Source of the DNA: Verrucomicrobiota bacterium
GTDB taxonomy: Bacteria > Verrucomicrobiota > Verrucomicrobiia > Opitutales > UBA2995
DNA length: 63,789 nt
Assembly: GCA_027622555.1 (NCBI GenBank)
Contig: JAQBYJ010000020.1
Location: 1 to 63,789 of the forward strand
Direction: 5' to 3'
The first letter of the stretch is position 1, and each line of letters begins with the position of its first letter. Positions 1 to 8,585 of the stretch are shown in pieces. Both the position numbers and the translations under genes were made by a program. The notes under the pieces were generated by a model. That model worked only from the letters and a program-made list of their open reading frames with translations. It was not told the origin of the DNA and ran no database searches.

Positions 1-1589
1 ATTTCGCTGACAAAATGCGCGGGCGAGTTCTGGTAGAACGGTCCCTTGAAATCGTCTCTCGGTCCCCAGAGGTGATCTTCAGGTATTTCCGATGTTTTCT
101 TTCCGCGTTCGAAGACCTTTTGGCTCACGTAGGGCGAGCTGGGCAGATAGGAGCGAAGCGGGTCCAGACGTCTCAACACTTCCGGCAGAATTTCACGGCT
201 TATGCGATCGTCGTTCGGATTGAGTTTGGAGTGAAGCGGGAACCAGTCGTGAGCCACGTCGTTTTCGTTGTTTCCGCTCCAGAGCGCCATGCAGGCGTGA
301 TGGCGCAAGCGCTTGACTACCACCTCTGCTTCCTCGCGCGCCTGTTCCAAGAAATCATCTGTCTGTGGGTAAAGGGCGCAGCCGAACATGAAGTCGTGCC
401 ACACCATGATACCCAGTTCGTCGCATCGATCGTAAAATGTATCCGTTTCGTAAACACCGCCACCCCAGATTCTGAGCATATTGCAGTTCAGGTCTGCGGT
501 CATTGAAAGCAGCGTGTCGAGATGGCGGTTATCTCTTCCGTGCAGCGCGTCTAGAGGGACATGGTTGGTTCCTTTTATGAATACCTTTTGGCCATTGACT
601 ACGAATACGAATTCACCGGGTTCTTCTTCCGTTGTAATTTCGGTTTGGACTAATTCGAGGGTACGGATGCCAATTGTTTGCACATGCTCAGCGGCAACAT
701 TCCCCTGGGGGTTAAGCAGTTCGATCCTTAGCGAGTACAGAGTGGGGTCGCCCAGCCCTCTTGGCCACCAAAAGTCGATGTCCTCCAGGCTCAGCATGAG
801 GTGACCGCTGCATGCAAATATGGATACCGTTTTGAGATCCTTGCGGTTTCTCTGGTCGTCATCGATTGAGAGGCGAAGTTTCCATCCGTTCAAGTTGATC
901 TGCGGTACGACGAACTCCCAGAAAACCGCGACCTCGGCGCTGCGATTTTCGAGGTCGATCGACAGCGTTTGGGCGAACACCTGCCGCCAGTGAACGGCCG
1001 GCACGGTTTGCAGATAAACGGGTCGCCACAATCCGGCGGAAACAATGCGTGGCAGTATATCCCAACCGTACATATGGGCGGCCTTTCGAATTGCAGCCCG
1101 CTCGGTGAATCCGTTGACAAATTCGCAGGGTTCCGCTTCACGCTCGCGGCCCGCTACGACGACCGGATCGATTCGCACGATCAACTCGTTTTCCTCGCCG
1201 TGTCGAACGCAGTTTCCGATTTCGAAGGAGTGAGGGATCAGCATGTTTCGGGTCTTGCCCAGCGACTCGCCATTAAGGAATACTTCGGCGATTGTGTCGA
1301 TGCCTTCGAAGACGAGGCATAGCTGTTCTGATGGATCAATCGCAGGCGCTTTGAATGATTTGCGAAAGAACCAACGATGTCCTTCGTAGTCCAATGTCTG
1401 ATACGCGCCTTCGCCCATCTCGAGCGGCGTGAGCAAACCTGCTTCGACTAGATCGTCTTCCACATTGCCGGGTACGTTCGCGGGGATTCTGATCGCAGTT
1501 CCCTTCTCGAGCTCGGCGGGGTGCTCCGGCATCGCCAGGTGTGGGCCGCCAATGAGCTCCCATTCTCCATCGAGCGAATGTCGACTCAT
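1..1589 (-). CDS. Glycoside hydrolase family 2, beta-mannosidase-like (3' end outside window)
   Basis: Hydrolyses terminal beta-mannosyl (or related beta-glycosyl) residues by a retaining mechanism; probably cytoplasmic, since no signal peptide is seen. The first 529 codons are present, beginning at an ATG preceded by a clear AGGAGG ribosome site. The order is sugar-binding jelly roll (about 1-200), Ig-like domain (200-320) and TIM barrel, with 'NMLRIWGGGVYE' near 370 and the acid/base motif 'WSGNNEN' with Glu442. The last readable codons are 'FVSE': Glu529 is the expected nucleophile of the 'SEFG/SEMG' type, so the window edge cuts exactly at the active site. Several plus-strand open frames lie antisense to this gene and are not genes. 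Family assignment is firm; the exact substrate is inferred. Confidence 0.9.
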   Translation of the reverse strand, partial: MSRHSLDGEWELIGGPHLAMPEHPAELEKGTAIRIPANVPGNVEDDLVEAGLLTPLEMGEGAYQTLDYEGHRWFFRKSFKAPAIDPSEQLCLVFEGIDTIAEVFLNGESLGKTRNMLIPHSFEIGNCVRHGEENELIVRIDPVVVAGREREAEPCEFVNGFTERAAIRKAAHMYGWDILPRIVSAGLWRPVYLQTVPAVHWRQVFAQTLSIDLENRSAEVAVFWEFVVPQINLNGWKLRLSIDDDQRNRKDLKTVSIFACSGHLMLSLEDIDFWWPRGLGDPTLYSLRIELLNPQGNVAAEHVQTIGIRTLELVQTEITTEEEPGEFVFVVNGQKVFIKGTNHVPLDALHGRDNRHLDTLLSMTADLNCNMLRIWGGGVYETDTFYDRCDELGIMVWHDFMFGCALYPQTDDFLEQAREEAEVVVKRLRHHACMALWSGNNENDVAHDWFPLHSKLNPNDDRISREILPEVLRRLDPLRSYLPSSPYVSQKVFERGKKTSEIPEDHLWGPRDDFKGPFYQNSPAHFVSE

Positions 1590-1710
1590 GCGAATCCTCC
1601 TGTAGTAATGATTTTACCTTCGAACGGGGAGAGACCTAAGAGTTCAGTGTTCATATTTCATGTTATATTTGTTAAGCCGCTTTTTGCTTCCTCTATTTTA
1701 TACTTGGGCG

Positions 1711-3189
1711 CTACTCGTAGGTTTTCTTAACGCCTTTATCACCCGGTAAGGGGGCTGTGAAAACAAGGTCATTGGGTACGCTTGTCGCCTCCATGATGCG
1801 TTTTTGGAGTTCAAGGTTCAGGGTTTCAATCACCCAGGCATAATCCGGGTCGTGGGCCAGGTTGACCATTTCCTCCGGGTCTTTCAGGCGATTGTAGAGC
1901 TCAAGGTTTTCCGGAGCTCCATCCATCCAGCGGGTGTAACGGAATTGTCGGGTGCGCAGAGTGTAGCCATTGGTGAGTTGGGTCAGTGCATTGACCCGCT
2001 GCTGATTCGATACGCCCTCCAGCACCGGGCGCTGGCTGACTCCTTTGACATAGGGGGGAGGGGGCGGCAGACCGGCCAGGTCGGTCAAGGTGCGGTAGAA
2101 GTCGATCATTTCGGCGAAAGCGTCGGTTTGTTTTCCCTTCCCCTTCATCCCAGGTGCGGAAATGATGAGGGGGACCCGGTCGGCGTTTTCAAAGAGTGTG
2201 ACTTTCCGGTAATGGCCGTGTTCACCCATGTGGTAGCCATGGTCGGAACTGAAGAGGATTATGGTATTGTCTCGGATTCCGAGCTCATCGACGGCTTCCA
2301 ACACGCGGCCGATCTGGGCATCGACAAAGGAGATCGCCGCGTAGTAGGCGCGGATGGCTTTGCGGGCGGTTTCCTCGGGAAGGTTTAAATCCTTCTTATG
2401 CGCCGTCACCGTTTTGCGGGCCGATTCAGGCAGGGTGTCCAGGTAACCTTCCGGAACTTTCGGAACCAGGACCTGTGACTCGTCATAGAGCTCAAAATAT
2501 TTCTTCGGAGAGACATAGGGGGTGTGTGGCTTGTAAAATCCCACCGCCAGGAAAAACGGCGTCTTGTTGGTCGAGTACTGCTTCAGGAGTTCGATCGATT
2601 CGGTGGCCACCATGCCGTCTGTTTGTTCCTCGTCTTTTCCATCGGCGGCCAGCCAACTGAGGGACGAGCCAAAGGAACCGGGTTTGAGGGAAAAGATTTT
2701 ATCCTCCTCATCCTTGTCGCGGCCTCTGGGATTGATCCGTGTATTCCAGGAAGCCGGGTCATCATGGCCGTCCGTGCCGATGCCCTTGGGGTTGTCATAA
2801 TGATAAATTTTGCCCACCCTCGCTGCGGTATAGCCGTGGTTCATGAAATGCTGGGGCAGGGTAATCACGTCGGGCACGTAGTCACGAAACAGGCGACGGG
2901 GGACCGTTACGCCATTTTGTTCCGGATACAGTCCCGTCATGAAACTGGCCCGGGAGGGTCCGCATTGGGGAAAGTTGCAGAAGGCGTTTTTAAACAGGAC
3001 CCCCTGTCTGGCCAGACGGTCGATGTGGGGTGTCTTGACCTGCGGATGGCCGTAAACGCCGAGGTCGCAGTTCAGGTCATCAGTCATGATGAAGAGGACG
3101 TTGGGCTTCTCCTGGGCCCAGCCCAGCGAGGTCAGGGCCAGCAGAGAGCCGATAAGTATTACAAACAATGAGGTAGGACGGTATTTCAT
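1711..3189 (-). CDS. Exported sulfatase, iduronate-2-sulfatase-like
   Basis: Formylglycine-dependent sulfatase predicted to cleave sulfate esters from polysaccharide or oligosaccharide in the periplasm. I start at the internal ATG that opens a signal peptide ('MKYRPTSLFVILIGSLLA', cleavage near 'GWAQ'), giving 492 aa; an upstream in-frame ATG at 3231 would add 14 residues that spoil the signal. The N-terminal metal site is 'IMTDDLN' (Asp37, Asp38) and the maturation motif is CGPSR with Cys76, which needs a formylglycine-generating enzyme not encoded in this window. 'DDLNCDLGVYGHPQVKTPHIDRL' style and the late 'SSDHGYHMGEHGHY' motif are typical of the iduronate-2-sulfatase group. It lies 51 bp after another sulfatase, probably as one operon. 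Confidence 0.93.
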   Translation of the reverse strand: MKYRPTSLFVILIGSLLALTSLGWAQEKPNVLFIMTDDLNCDLGVYGHPQVKTPHIDRLARQGVLFKNAFCNFPQCGPSRASFMTGLYPEQNGVTVPRRLFRDYVPDVITLPQHFMNHGYTAARVGKIYHYDNPKGIGTDGHDDPASWNTRINPRGRDKDEEDKIFSLKPGSFGSSLSWLAADGKDEEQTDGMVATESIELLKQYSTNKTPFFLAVGFYKPHTPYVSPKKYFELYDESQVLVPKVPEGYLDTLPESARKTVTAHKKDLNLPEETARKAIRAYYAAISFVDAQIGRVLEAVDELGIRDNTIILFSSDHGYHMGEHGHYRKVTLFENADRVPLIISAPGMKGKGKQTDAFAEMIDFYRTLTDLAGLPPPPPYVKGVSQRPVLEGVSNQQRVNALTQLTNGYTLRTRQFRYTRWMDGAPENLELYNRLKDPEEMVNLAHDPDYAWVIETLNLELQKRIMEATSVPNDLVFTAPLPGDKGVKKTYE

Positions 3190-3240
3190 TTCCAAATACG
3201 TTGGATCTCCACCAGCTTTGAAATCACTCACAAGCAGGTT

Positions 3241-4671
3241 TTATGCGTCGTCCGGTTTTTTGCGCTGGGGCATACTGGCAGCGGGGTTTGACGGCAGGGA
3301 CTTTGACAGCCGTTTGATAATAGCGGCGCTGCCGGGTTGGTTGGCGATATTGTTGAATTCGCGCGGATCGTTGAAATGGTCAAACAAGGCTTCTGCATTG
3401 TCCGACTTGAGATAGCGATAACGTCCATCGCGCACGGCATGGTAATGCTCATTATCGGAGGTCAGGATAGCCCGATTGAGGTCCGTTTCTGACTCAATAA
3501 TCGGGAGAAGGCTCTGACCGTCGTTCTCTTTGTTTGCGGGGAGTCCGGCCAGCTCAATCAGCGTGGGGTAAACATCCAACAAGCTCACTGCCGTATCGAC
3601 CTCTTGCTTGTTTGCCCCGGGCTTCAAGATAAGTAAGGGCACGCGGGTGGATTCCTCCCAGAGGGTGAATTTTGAAAAATGGTCCTTTTCACCCAAGTGC
3701 CAGCCGTGGTCTGACCAGATTACGACAATCGTGTTATCCGCGAGCGGTGAAGCTTCCAAGCCTCGCAGGAGCCGACCCAGCTCAAAATCAGCGTAGGTGA
3801 CGCAGGCCGCATAGCCACGACTGGGCCCCGGTTTGCCGACGTAGTCCTTATGTCGATCCCATCGATTGGCGAGAGACTCAGGGATGTTTTTCTTCCATCC
3901 GACTGGATTCGTTGCAGGCGTGATATTGACGTCCTCATAATGATCGTAAAATTCATCCGGAACAAACCAAGGCATATGCGGACGATAGATCCCGACGGCG
4001 AGAAAGAGCGGTTTATCCTGCGGAGTCTCGAGCTGATCGATGGCCCAGTTTACGACTTTGTGGTCCCCCATATCCTTGAGCGGTTTACCGGTTCCGCCCC
4101 AATTGAAATTTCCTTCACCGCGGTTGGGCTTGATATCTGGCATGCTCGGCACCGGCAGTTGCTCCTCGAAGGACGGAAAAAAATCTTTCCAGCCCCGGGG
4201 CGATATAAGTCCTTTGCGATTGAAATCACTACCCTGATTGGCGTGATAGATTTTTCCTCCTCCCAGCGTCGTGTAGCCATGTTGTTGAAAATACTCTGGG
4301 AGCAGAAGGATGTCATCGAATCGTTCATTAGCCAGCCAGTCATGTCCGTTGGCGTAAACACCGGTCGACGCGGGATGGAGTCCCGACATGATTGAAGTGC
4401 GAGACGGGTTGCATGACGGGGCATTGCAATGAGCATTGGTGAACAGAATACCCCGATCTGCCAGCGCGTCGAAGTTCGGGGTATCCACCTCGAACGGCGC
4501 ACCGTCCAACTGGGTGGGCCCCCAATCATTAAAATCATCAATGGCGACGAAGAGGATGTTTGGATTCGACAGGCTCACCACAGGTGGCTGGCCTGCGGCC
4601 GAAAGGCTGAAGGCTAAAGGATGAAGGAGTAGTAAGAAGCTTAATGCGGAAAGGAAGAATGTGGCCTTCAT
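3241..4671 (-). CDS. Exported sulfatase, iduronate-2-sulfatase-like
   Basis: A 476-aa sulfatase with an N-terminal signal peptide ('MKATFFLSALSFLLLLHPLA'). The metal-binding 'FVAIDDFNDW' and the Cys-type maturation site CNPSR (Cys87) are intact, as is 'SDHGWHLGEKDHFSKFTLWEE', the late metal/sulfate-binding region. It is the same subfamily as its downstream neighbour but clearly diverged, so the two may act on different sulfation positions of one glycan. Both follow the beta-mannosidase-like gene only in strand sense: that gene lies beyond their 3' end, so the transcript order is this gene, then the second sulfatase, then the glycosidase. Substrate is not determinable from sequence. Confidence 0.93.
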   Translation of the reverse strand: MKATFFLSALSFLLLLHPLAFSLSAAGQPPVVSLSNPNILFVAIDDFNDWGPTQLDGAPFEVDTPNFDALADRGILFTNAHCNAPSCNPSRTSIMSGLHPASTGVYANGHDWLANERFDDILLLPEYFQQHGYTTLGGGKIYHANQGSDFNRKGLISPRGWKDFFPSFEEQLPVPSMPDIKPNRGEGNFNWGGTGKPLKDMGDHKVVNWAIDQLETPQDKPLFLAVGIYRPHMPWFVPDEFYDHYEDVNITPATNPVGWKKNIPESLANRWDRHKDYVGKPGPSRGYAACVTYADFELGRLLRGLEASPLADNTIVVIWSDHGWHLGEKDHFSKFTLWEESTRVPLLILKPGANKQEVDTAVSLLDVYPTLIELAGLPANKENDGQSLLPIIESETDLNRAILTSDNEHYHAVRDGRYRYLKSDNAEALFDHFNDPREFNNIANQPGSAAIIKRLSKSLPSNPAASMPQRKKPDDA

Positions 4672-4983
4672 GAATTTTTGAATGGGTTATCTTGAGAAAT
4701 CGAAATCTGCCAGGTGGGAAACCATCGGTTTTATGAAGTGATTTTGATCATAGCATAGATTTGCAGAGACGTGCGACAGTTTCTTTGCCAAATGCGACAA
4801 TGACAAGGTCTGTCCATCTGAATGGATGTGCTGGTCCATCCTGCTCCTTCACTCAGAATGAGAATGATCCCTAATGTTTCAAACGCCATTGATAGAGTGG
4901 TAAATATTGCCCGGCAAATAAGTGCAAGTAAATGCAAACAAGTGAAACGTCCGAGGTAAATCCTGTTTAGAATTTGGGTCCGA
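4672..4983. other. Gene-free stretch at the left edge of the accessory island
   Basis: No convincing gene. Around 4913-4950 there is a short run in which TGCA or TGAA recurs every 10 bp (TGCAAGTAAA TGCAAACAAG TGAAAC). This matches the right-hand block of the R elements found further along. I read it as a degraded R copy marking the island's left boundary. Confidence 0.45.
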
Positions 4984-5283
4984 GCGCGGAAGTGCATTGC
5001 CTATGGCGAACGGTTCGTAAGATCAATAAAGTATGAATGCCTGAACCGAATCATTCCCCTGGGCGAAAGACATCTCGAGTTGACCATCAACCATTACTTC
5101 CAACACTACAACGGGGAAAGAAATCACCAAGGAATAGAAAATAAGCTGATAAAACCAGAGATTTTGAGTCGGGAAGGGGACCTTACCTCTAGAAGCGCCT
5201 AGGTGGCATGTTAACGTACTGTTATCGCCAAGCCGCTTGAATCCAATTATTCGTGAGTGTAGGCTGATTTTTTTGGCAGTACA
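4984..5283 (+). mobile_element. IS remnant A: integrase/transposase C-terminus and right terminal repeat
   Basis: Reading the frame that ends with TAG at 5200-5202 gives 'AYGERFVRSIKYECLNRI' followed by 'HYFQHYNGERNHQGIENKLI', the C-terminal part of a DDE (rve) integrase-core transposase of the IS3/IS481 type. The upstream part is missing, so only about 70 codons remain. At 5262-5283 lies the right terminal sequence ending in 'TTGGCAGTACA'. Its reverse complement matches the left ends of the other remnants at 6148, 7127 and 11170. The element is inactive. Confidence 0.75.
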
Positions 5284-5355
5284 GGCTAAAAGGTTCATTG
5301 CCCGAGTTTTTGACTCTTCGATTCAAAGTGGTCCTGGTGGTGCTTAAATAGCAGG

Positions 5356-5389
5356 TTGACACGACTTCTGTCATACATAATGTCATACA
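5356..5389 (+). promoter_or_regulatory. Promoter and likely antitoxin operator
   Basis: TTGACA at 5356-5361 is a good -35 box. Downstream, TGTCATACA occurs twice, at 5369-5377 and 5381-5389, 12 bp apart and directly abutting the antitoxin start codon. Ribbon-helix-helix antitoxins commonly autorepress by binding such short paired repeats. No ribosome-binding site is visible, so the operator copies occupy the place where one would be. Confidence 0.55.
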
Positions 5390-5390
5390 A

Positions 5391-5642
5391 ATGGTTTCTT
5401 TGCGATTAGATACAAAACTGGAACAGGAACTCGAAAGGACTGCAGCCTCTCTGGGTGTATCTAAATCTGAGTTCATACGGAAAGTTTTGGTCGAAAAACT
5501 AAAGGAAGAAAGAAATCTCCGGACACCTTGGGAGATGGGGAAAAGTGTTTTTGGGAAGTTTGGTAGTGGCTCTAGTAACCGGTCTACCGATAGAAAAAAA
5601 ATCCTGAAAAATAAGCTAAGTGCGAAAAAGAGCCGTCATTGA
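5391..5642 (+). CDS. Ribbon-helix-helix antitoxin
   Basis: An 83-aa protein whose first 45 residues ('MVSLRLDTKLEQELERTAAS', then 'LGVSKSEFIRKVLVEKLKEE') form a classic MetJ/Arc/CopG ribbon-helix-helix DNA-binding fold. The rest is a basic, low-complexity tail that probably binds and blocks the toxin. It overlaps the following PIN-domain gene by 23 bp, the usual antitoxin-then-toxin order. It should neutralise the PIN ribonuclease and autoregulate at the repeats just upstream. It sits between IS remnants A and B. Confidence 0.85.
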   Translation: MVSLRLDTKLEQELERTAASLGVSKSEFIRKVLVEKLKEERNLRTPWEMGKSVFGKFGSGSSNRSTDRKKILKNKLSAKKSRH

Positions 5643-6042
5643 TTCCGGGCCATTAATTGCTCTGTTCGACAGAGATGATGCTCATCATGAGAAAACTCTG
5701 GAGTTTCTGGGTAAATTCAACGGGACACTCTATTCTACAATAGCGGTGATCACGGAAGTATCCCACTTGTTAGATTTCAACGCCCAGGTGCAGTGGGACT
5801 TTTTAGATTGGGTAGCCGATGGTGGCATACATCTAATCGATCTGGATAAAGATGATATTAGGCAAATTGGTTTGCTCGCTAAAAAATACTCCGATGTTCC
5901 CATGGATTTTGCGGATGCTTCCCTTGTCGTTGTTGCTGAAAAGTTAAAACTCAACTACGTTGTTAGTATAGACAGCGATTTCCTTATCTACCGGACTTCC
6001 AAAAACAAATACCTGGAGAACTTGATCGATCTTCATCACTGA
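5620..6042 (+). CDS. PIN-domain toxin, VapC-like ribonuclease
   Basis: A 140-aa PIN-domain protein starting at GTG inside the 3' end of the antitoxin gene. The acidic residues that bind Mg2+ are all visible: Asp8 ('AVIDSGPLIALF'), Glu46 ('VITEVSHLL'), Asp96/Asp99 ('MDFADASL') and Asp118 ('SIDSDF'). PIN toxins of this sort cleave RNA, often tRNA or rRNA, when the labile antitoxin is degraded. The length is normal and nothing appears broken, so the pair is probably active. The GTG start and overlap imply translational coupling to the antitoxin. Confidence 0.88.
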   Translation: MRKRAVIDSGPLIALFDRDDAHHEKTLEFLGKFNGTLYSTIAVITEVSHLLDFNAQVQWDFLDWVADGGIHLIDLDKDDIRQIGLLAKKYSDVPMDFADASLVVVAEKLKLNYVVSIDSDFLIYRTSKNKYLENLIDLHH

Positions 6043-6147
6043 GGTCATAAGCCTGCATTTTTCAAAAAAGTTTTCATCGATTGGACCACACGTTCAGGAC
6101 GTTGGAGGTGGAGCCAGTGGTAGGTGTCGTCATAATACTCCATTACG

Positions 6148-6430
6148 TGTAGGGCCAAAAAAATCAGCCCAATTACTTACGTTGAACGTGTAAGAGTTAG
6201 AACCATGGTAGGCCTACCGTGAATCCCAATTTCATTTGAAGGTAAACCTCGTTGCGGTCTGGGTAAACCGACATCCACAGACAGTCATTGAGTACCTTAC
6301 AGAGGAAAGACAGATCTTAATCGAGCAGTTGGGTGGTAAGCCGAAGGCATATCAGTGGACGGCCGCGAGAGATTTATTGGGCATGTTCAACGTCAATACG
6401 CCGGTGAAAAGCGAACTCAAATCAAGTTAA
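6148..6430 (+). mobile_element. IS remnant B: left terminal repeat and transposase N-terminus
   Basis: The left terminal sequence (6148-6169, beginning TGTAGGGCC and running through a 7-A tract) is followed at 6236 by an open frame reading 'VWVNRHPQTVIEYLTEERQI' then 'LIEQLGGKPKAYQ'. This is the N-terminal helix region typical of this integrase-type transposase. After that the frame runs into unrelated sequence and stops at 6430. The right half is absent. A partial R element (about 6491-6530, 'CTCGATTTGCCAATTTAC') follows. Confidence 0.65.
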
Positions 6431-6532
6431 ACGTTACCGGCCAAACAACCGTTCATGACAAAAAGAGCGAAAAATCATGTTCCTCGATTTGCCAATTTAC
6501 TTTCATTTAGATGCAGGGAAACCCGAGAAACC

Positions 6533-6898
6533 TCACGCCTTCTCATTCCTACCGGTTAGGGCTTTTGATATAGTACCCAGTCTCTTATCATGAGTCCAAA
6601 GTGGAGTATCGCTTACAATGGAGGAACAAAGAATATGCGCATCTGCATAACCAATGCCTTTTCCATGCAATTTATGCTTCTCTATGAAAAACAGTACTTC
6701 TTCATGCGAACATTCTATTATTTTTGGCAAATTATCCAACAGGGATAAAAATTGCTTTCTCTTCGCAATGTTTCCAACGTGCAATTCCCCGACAACCAAA
6801 GGATGCGTGGCGACTTCAGCGTCACTTAGTATATCTTCTAGTAATTGGTTCCCCTGACGTAGGAAATCGATCCAAACTGATGTATCTACCAATACCAT
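6533..6898 (-). CDS. vapC: PIN-domain toxin, VapC
   Basis: A 121-aa VapC-type PIN ribonuclease. Catalytic acids: Asp5 ('MVLVDTSVWIDFLR'), Glu38 ('VVGELHVG'), Asp86 ('IGYADAHIL') and Asp104 ('WTHDKRL'). The start codon overlaps the stop of the upstream antitoxin by one base (TAATG), so the two are translationally coupled. 'VDTSVWIDFLR' and 'LWTHDKRL' are highly typical of VapC partners of the VapB PF09957 family. It appears intact. Confidence 0.92.
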   Translation of the reverse strand: MVLVDTSVWIDFLRQGNQLLEDILSDAEVATHPLVVGELHVGNIAKRKQFLSLLDNLPKIIECSHEEVLFFIEKHKLHGKGIGYADAHILCSSIVSDTPLWTHDKRLGTISKALTGRNEKA

Positions 6899-7080
6899 TA
6901 TCGCCTAGGAATAGATTTTATCTTTGGCGAACTTCCCCCAAGCTTAGCTAAGCGCATCGAACTCTCTTTTTCGATTAATGTCCGCAGCCCCTCGTGTAAC
7001 AACCGAGTCTTTTCTTTTATTCCTGTTAATTTCGATGCTTTTTCGAATATGGCATCATCTATGTTTAATGTTGTTCTCAT
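6898..7080 (-). CDS. vapB: VapB antitoxin
   Basis: A 60-aa antitoxin. I start at the ATG encoding 'MRTTLNIDDAIFEKASKLTG', the characteristic N-terminus of the VapB_antitoxin family; a longer in-frame version from 7146 would add 22 residues read through the operator. The N-terminal beta strand and helices form the DNA-binding half, and the basic C-terminus ('LGGSSPKIKSIPRR') should occupy the toxin's active site. It overlaps vapC by one base. Confidence 0.9.
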   Translation of the reverse strand: MRTTLNIDDAIFEKASKLTGIKEKTRLLHEGLRTLIEKESSMRLAKLGGSSPKIKSIPRR

Positions 7081-7110
7081 GCATAACAATATGCATATAA
7101 TGTATGTATT
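7081..7110 (-). promoter_or_regulatory. Likely vapBC operator
   Basis: Immediately upstream of vapB lies AT-rich DNA with a perfect 10-bp palindrome ATATGCATAT (7089-7098) flanked by further GCAT/ATGC steps. This is the usual position for VapBC autorepression. No other regulator is evident nearby. Confidence 0.45.
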
Positions 7111-7126
7111 CTCAAGAAAATAATTC

Positions 7127-7591
7127 TGTAGGGCCAAAAAAATCAACTCAACTAATTAGCAGGTTGAACGTGTAAGGGTTAGAACCATGGTAGGCCTCAC
7201 GTAAATCTTCCGTTTCATTTTATGGTAAACATCGTTGTGGGCTGGGTAAATCTACATCAACAGGCAGTCATTGATTACCTTATAGAGGAAAGATAGATCT
7301 TAATCGAGCAGCTGGGTGGTAGGCCGAAGGCTCATCAGGACACCAGGCTGAAACATTCTCGATTTGCCAATTTACCTTCATTTAAGTGCAATCAGATGAA
7401 CGGATCTTCACCAAAGTTTAAGGACAGTGATAGAATGGATCTCAAGGGTCTTTAACAAACACCCGCGGATTTGAGTCTGGAGGGGGAGGTAAAATGCAAA
7501 AAACGACTCGTTGGACTGTTGCATTACTATTTTAAGGAAGCTGCCTAAAACCAAACACTTATCGATTTTGGCTGATTTTTTTGGCAGTACA
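7127..7591 (+). mobile_element. IS remnant C: internally deleted copy with both terminal repeats (MITE-like)
   Basis: This 465-bp unit has a left terminal sequence (from 7127, TGTAGGGCC plus A-tract) and a right one (7570-7591, ending TTGGCAGTACA). From 7222 a frame reads 'MVNIVVGWVNLHQQAVIDYL' and hits an in-frame TAG where the other copies read CAG. The transposase body has been deleted. Inside, at about 7367-7400, is a partial R element ('CTCGATTTGCCAATTTACC'), joined to the IS sequence at the same point as in remnant D. The element could move only if a full transposase were supplied in trans. Confidence 0.65.
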
Positions 7592-7674
7592 CGATTATTT
7601 TAGGAGTTCAGGAGTATTCAAGCTTTTGGAAATGCTTGTGACCTATTCCGTGAATTAGTGTTGACTTGCTAGAT

Positions 7675-7691
7675 GTAAGATGTGGTCTTAC
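7675..7691 (+). promoter_or_regulatory. Inverted repeat, likely AbrB-type operator
   Basis: GTAAGA-tgtgg-TCTTAC is a perfect 6-bp inverted repeat with a 5-bp spacer. It lies just upstream of the AbrB-type antitoxin start and downstream of a TTGACT box at 7661-7666. The position suits autoregulation by the antitoxin. Confidence 0.4.
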
Positions 7692-7695
7692 TTTG

Positions 7696-7926
7696 ATGAA
7701 AACGATTGTATCCAGTAAGGGTCAAGTTGTGTTGCCGATTGAGATTCGAGAGCGTGACCACATTGTCGCGGGACAGAAATTTGATATTGAACGGCTGGAC
7801 GCTGGCGAATACTTGCTGAAACGCCGGGAGTACGGAAACAATGAGGGTCTGGTGGACTGGTTACTGGATTGTCCTGAGAACAACTGGTTTGAACCCATTG
7901 AATCTGAATCCACTGACACATTTTGA
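7696..7926 (+). CDS. AbrB/MazE-type antitoxin (VapB)
   Basis: A 76-aa swapped-hairpin (SpoVT/AbrB) DNA-binding antitoxin. I start at the ATG of 'MKTIVSSKGQVVLPIEIRER', the standard AbrB opening; the longer open frame from 7666 would run back through the operator. The C-terminal part ('WLLDCPENNWFEPI') should dock on the PIN toxin. Its stop overlaps the next start in the sequence TTGA. Here 'RERDHI' stands where most relatives have 'RKKLGI', so the loop is slightly unusual. Confidence 0.85.
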   Translation: MKTIVSSKGQVVLPIEIRERDHIVAGQKFDIERLDAGEYLLKRREYGNNEGLVDWLLDCPENNWFEPIESESTDTF

Positions 7927-8333
7927 AATACCTGGTTGATGCTAATGTTCTCAGCGAACCGACTAAGCCCAGTCCGTCTTCTCACGTCATCGATTGGCTT
8001 CGCAAAAACGAACGGGACTTGGCCGTAAATCCAATCATTCTGGGCGAACTGGAATCCGGCATCCTACTGCTCCCTGTCGGACGACGTCGCAAGCGTTTGG
8101 AAGAATGGTTCTCTGCAGGTGTTCAGAGGCTCCGCATCCTGGATTTTGATGCCTCAACTGCCTCCCATTGGGCGCGGCTTCTGGCGCGCCTCAAAAAGGA
8201 AGGCTTTGTCATGCCGGTAAAGGACAGCATAATTGCTGCTACGGCCGCTGCTCATGGCCTATCGGTGGTAACCCGCAACACGGATGATTTCAGCAATGCC
8301 GGAATAAAACTAGTAAACCCTTTTATATCCTAG
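7923..8333 (+). CDS. PIN-domain toxin (VapC/FitB-like)
   Basis: A 136-aa PIN ribonuclease starting at TTG, overlapping the AbrB antitoxin by 4 bp. Acidic residues: Asp6 ('YLVDANVLSEPTKP'), Glu42 ('ILGELESGILLLP'), Asp101 ('PVKDSIIAATA') and Asp121 ('TRNTDDF'). 'VDANVLSE' and 'TRNTDDF' are hallmarks of the FitB-like branch, which pairs with AbrB or RHH antitoxins. Intact and probably active against RNA. Confidence 0.9.
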   Translation: MKYLVDANVLSEPTKPSPSSHVIDWLRKNERDLAVNPIILGELESGILLLPVGRRRKRLEEWFSAGVQRLRILDFDASTASHWARLLARLKKEGFVMPVKDSIIAATAAAHGLSVVTRNTDDFSNAGIKLVNPFIS

Positions 8334-8585
8334 CGGCTCGTTGGAAAAAAGGAAATGGGAACAAAAAGCTAGATGGAAAAGTAGCCGGTAAGGATTGGGA
8401 ATTCGTCATTGCTTTTGCGGGAGGATGTAACTGGTTTTTATAAACAGGGTACAGGTTGTTAATTTACAGAATCATTTGCGTGGACTCAAAAGGAAATTGG
8501 AGTAACTAAGCCATAGGATCATTCAAATTTGAAATAGTTTTTCACTCCTGAACTCCAAGCAACAACGACACAAAATATTGCCCTC
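8334..8585. other. Gene-free spacer
   Basis: About 250 bp with no supported gene, promoter or terminator between the AbrB/PIN pair and R element R3. Confidence 0.5.

Noticed and set aside
15-1322. Plus-strand open frames across 15-1322
   Set aside because: They are antisense to the GH2 gene, whose minus-strand frame runs unbroken with family motifs.
6100-6150. GGAGGTGGAGCCAGTGG as the 5' end of the tRNA-Ser matching the 3' fragments
   Set aside because: Only the first seven bases suit a tRNA acceptor; no D-arm, anticodon arm or T-arm follows.
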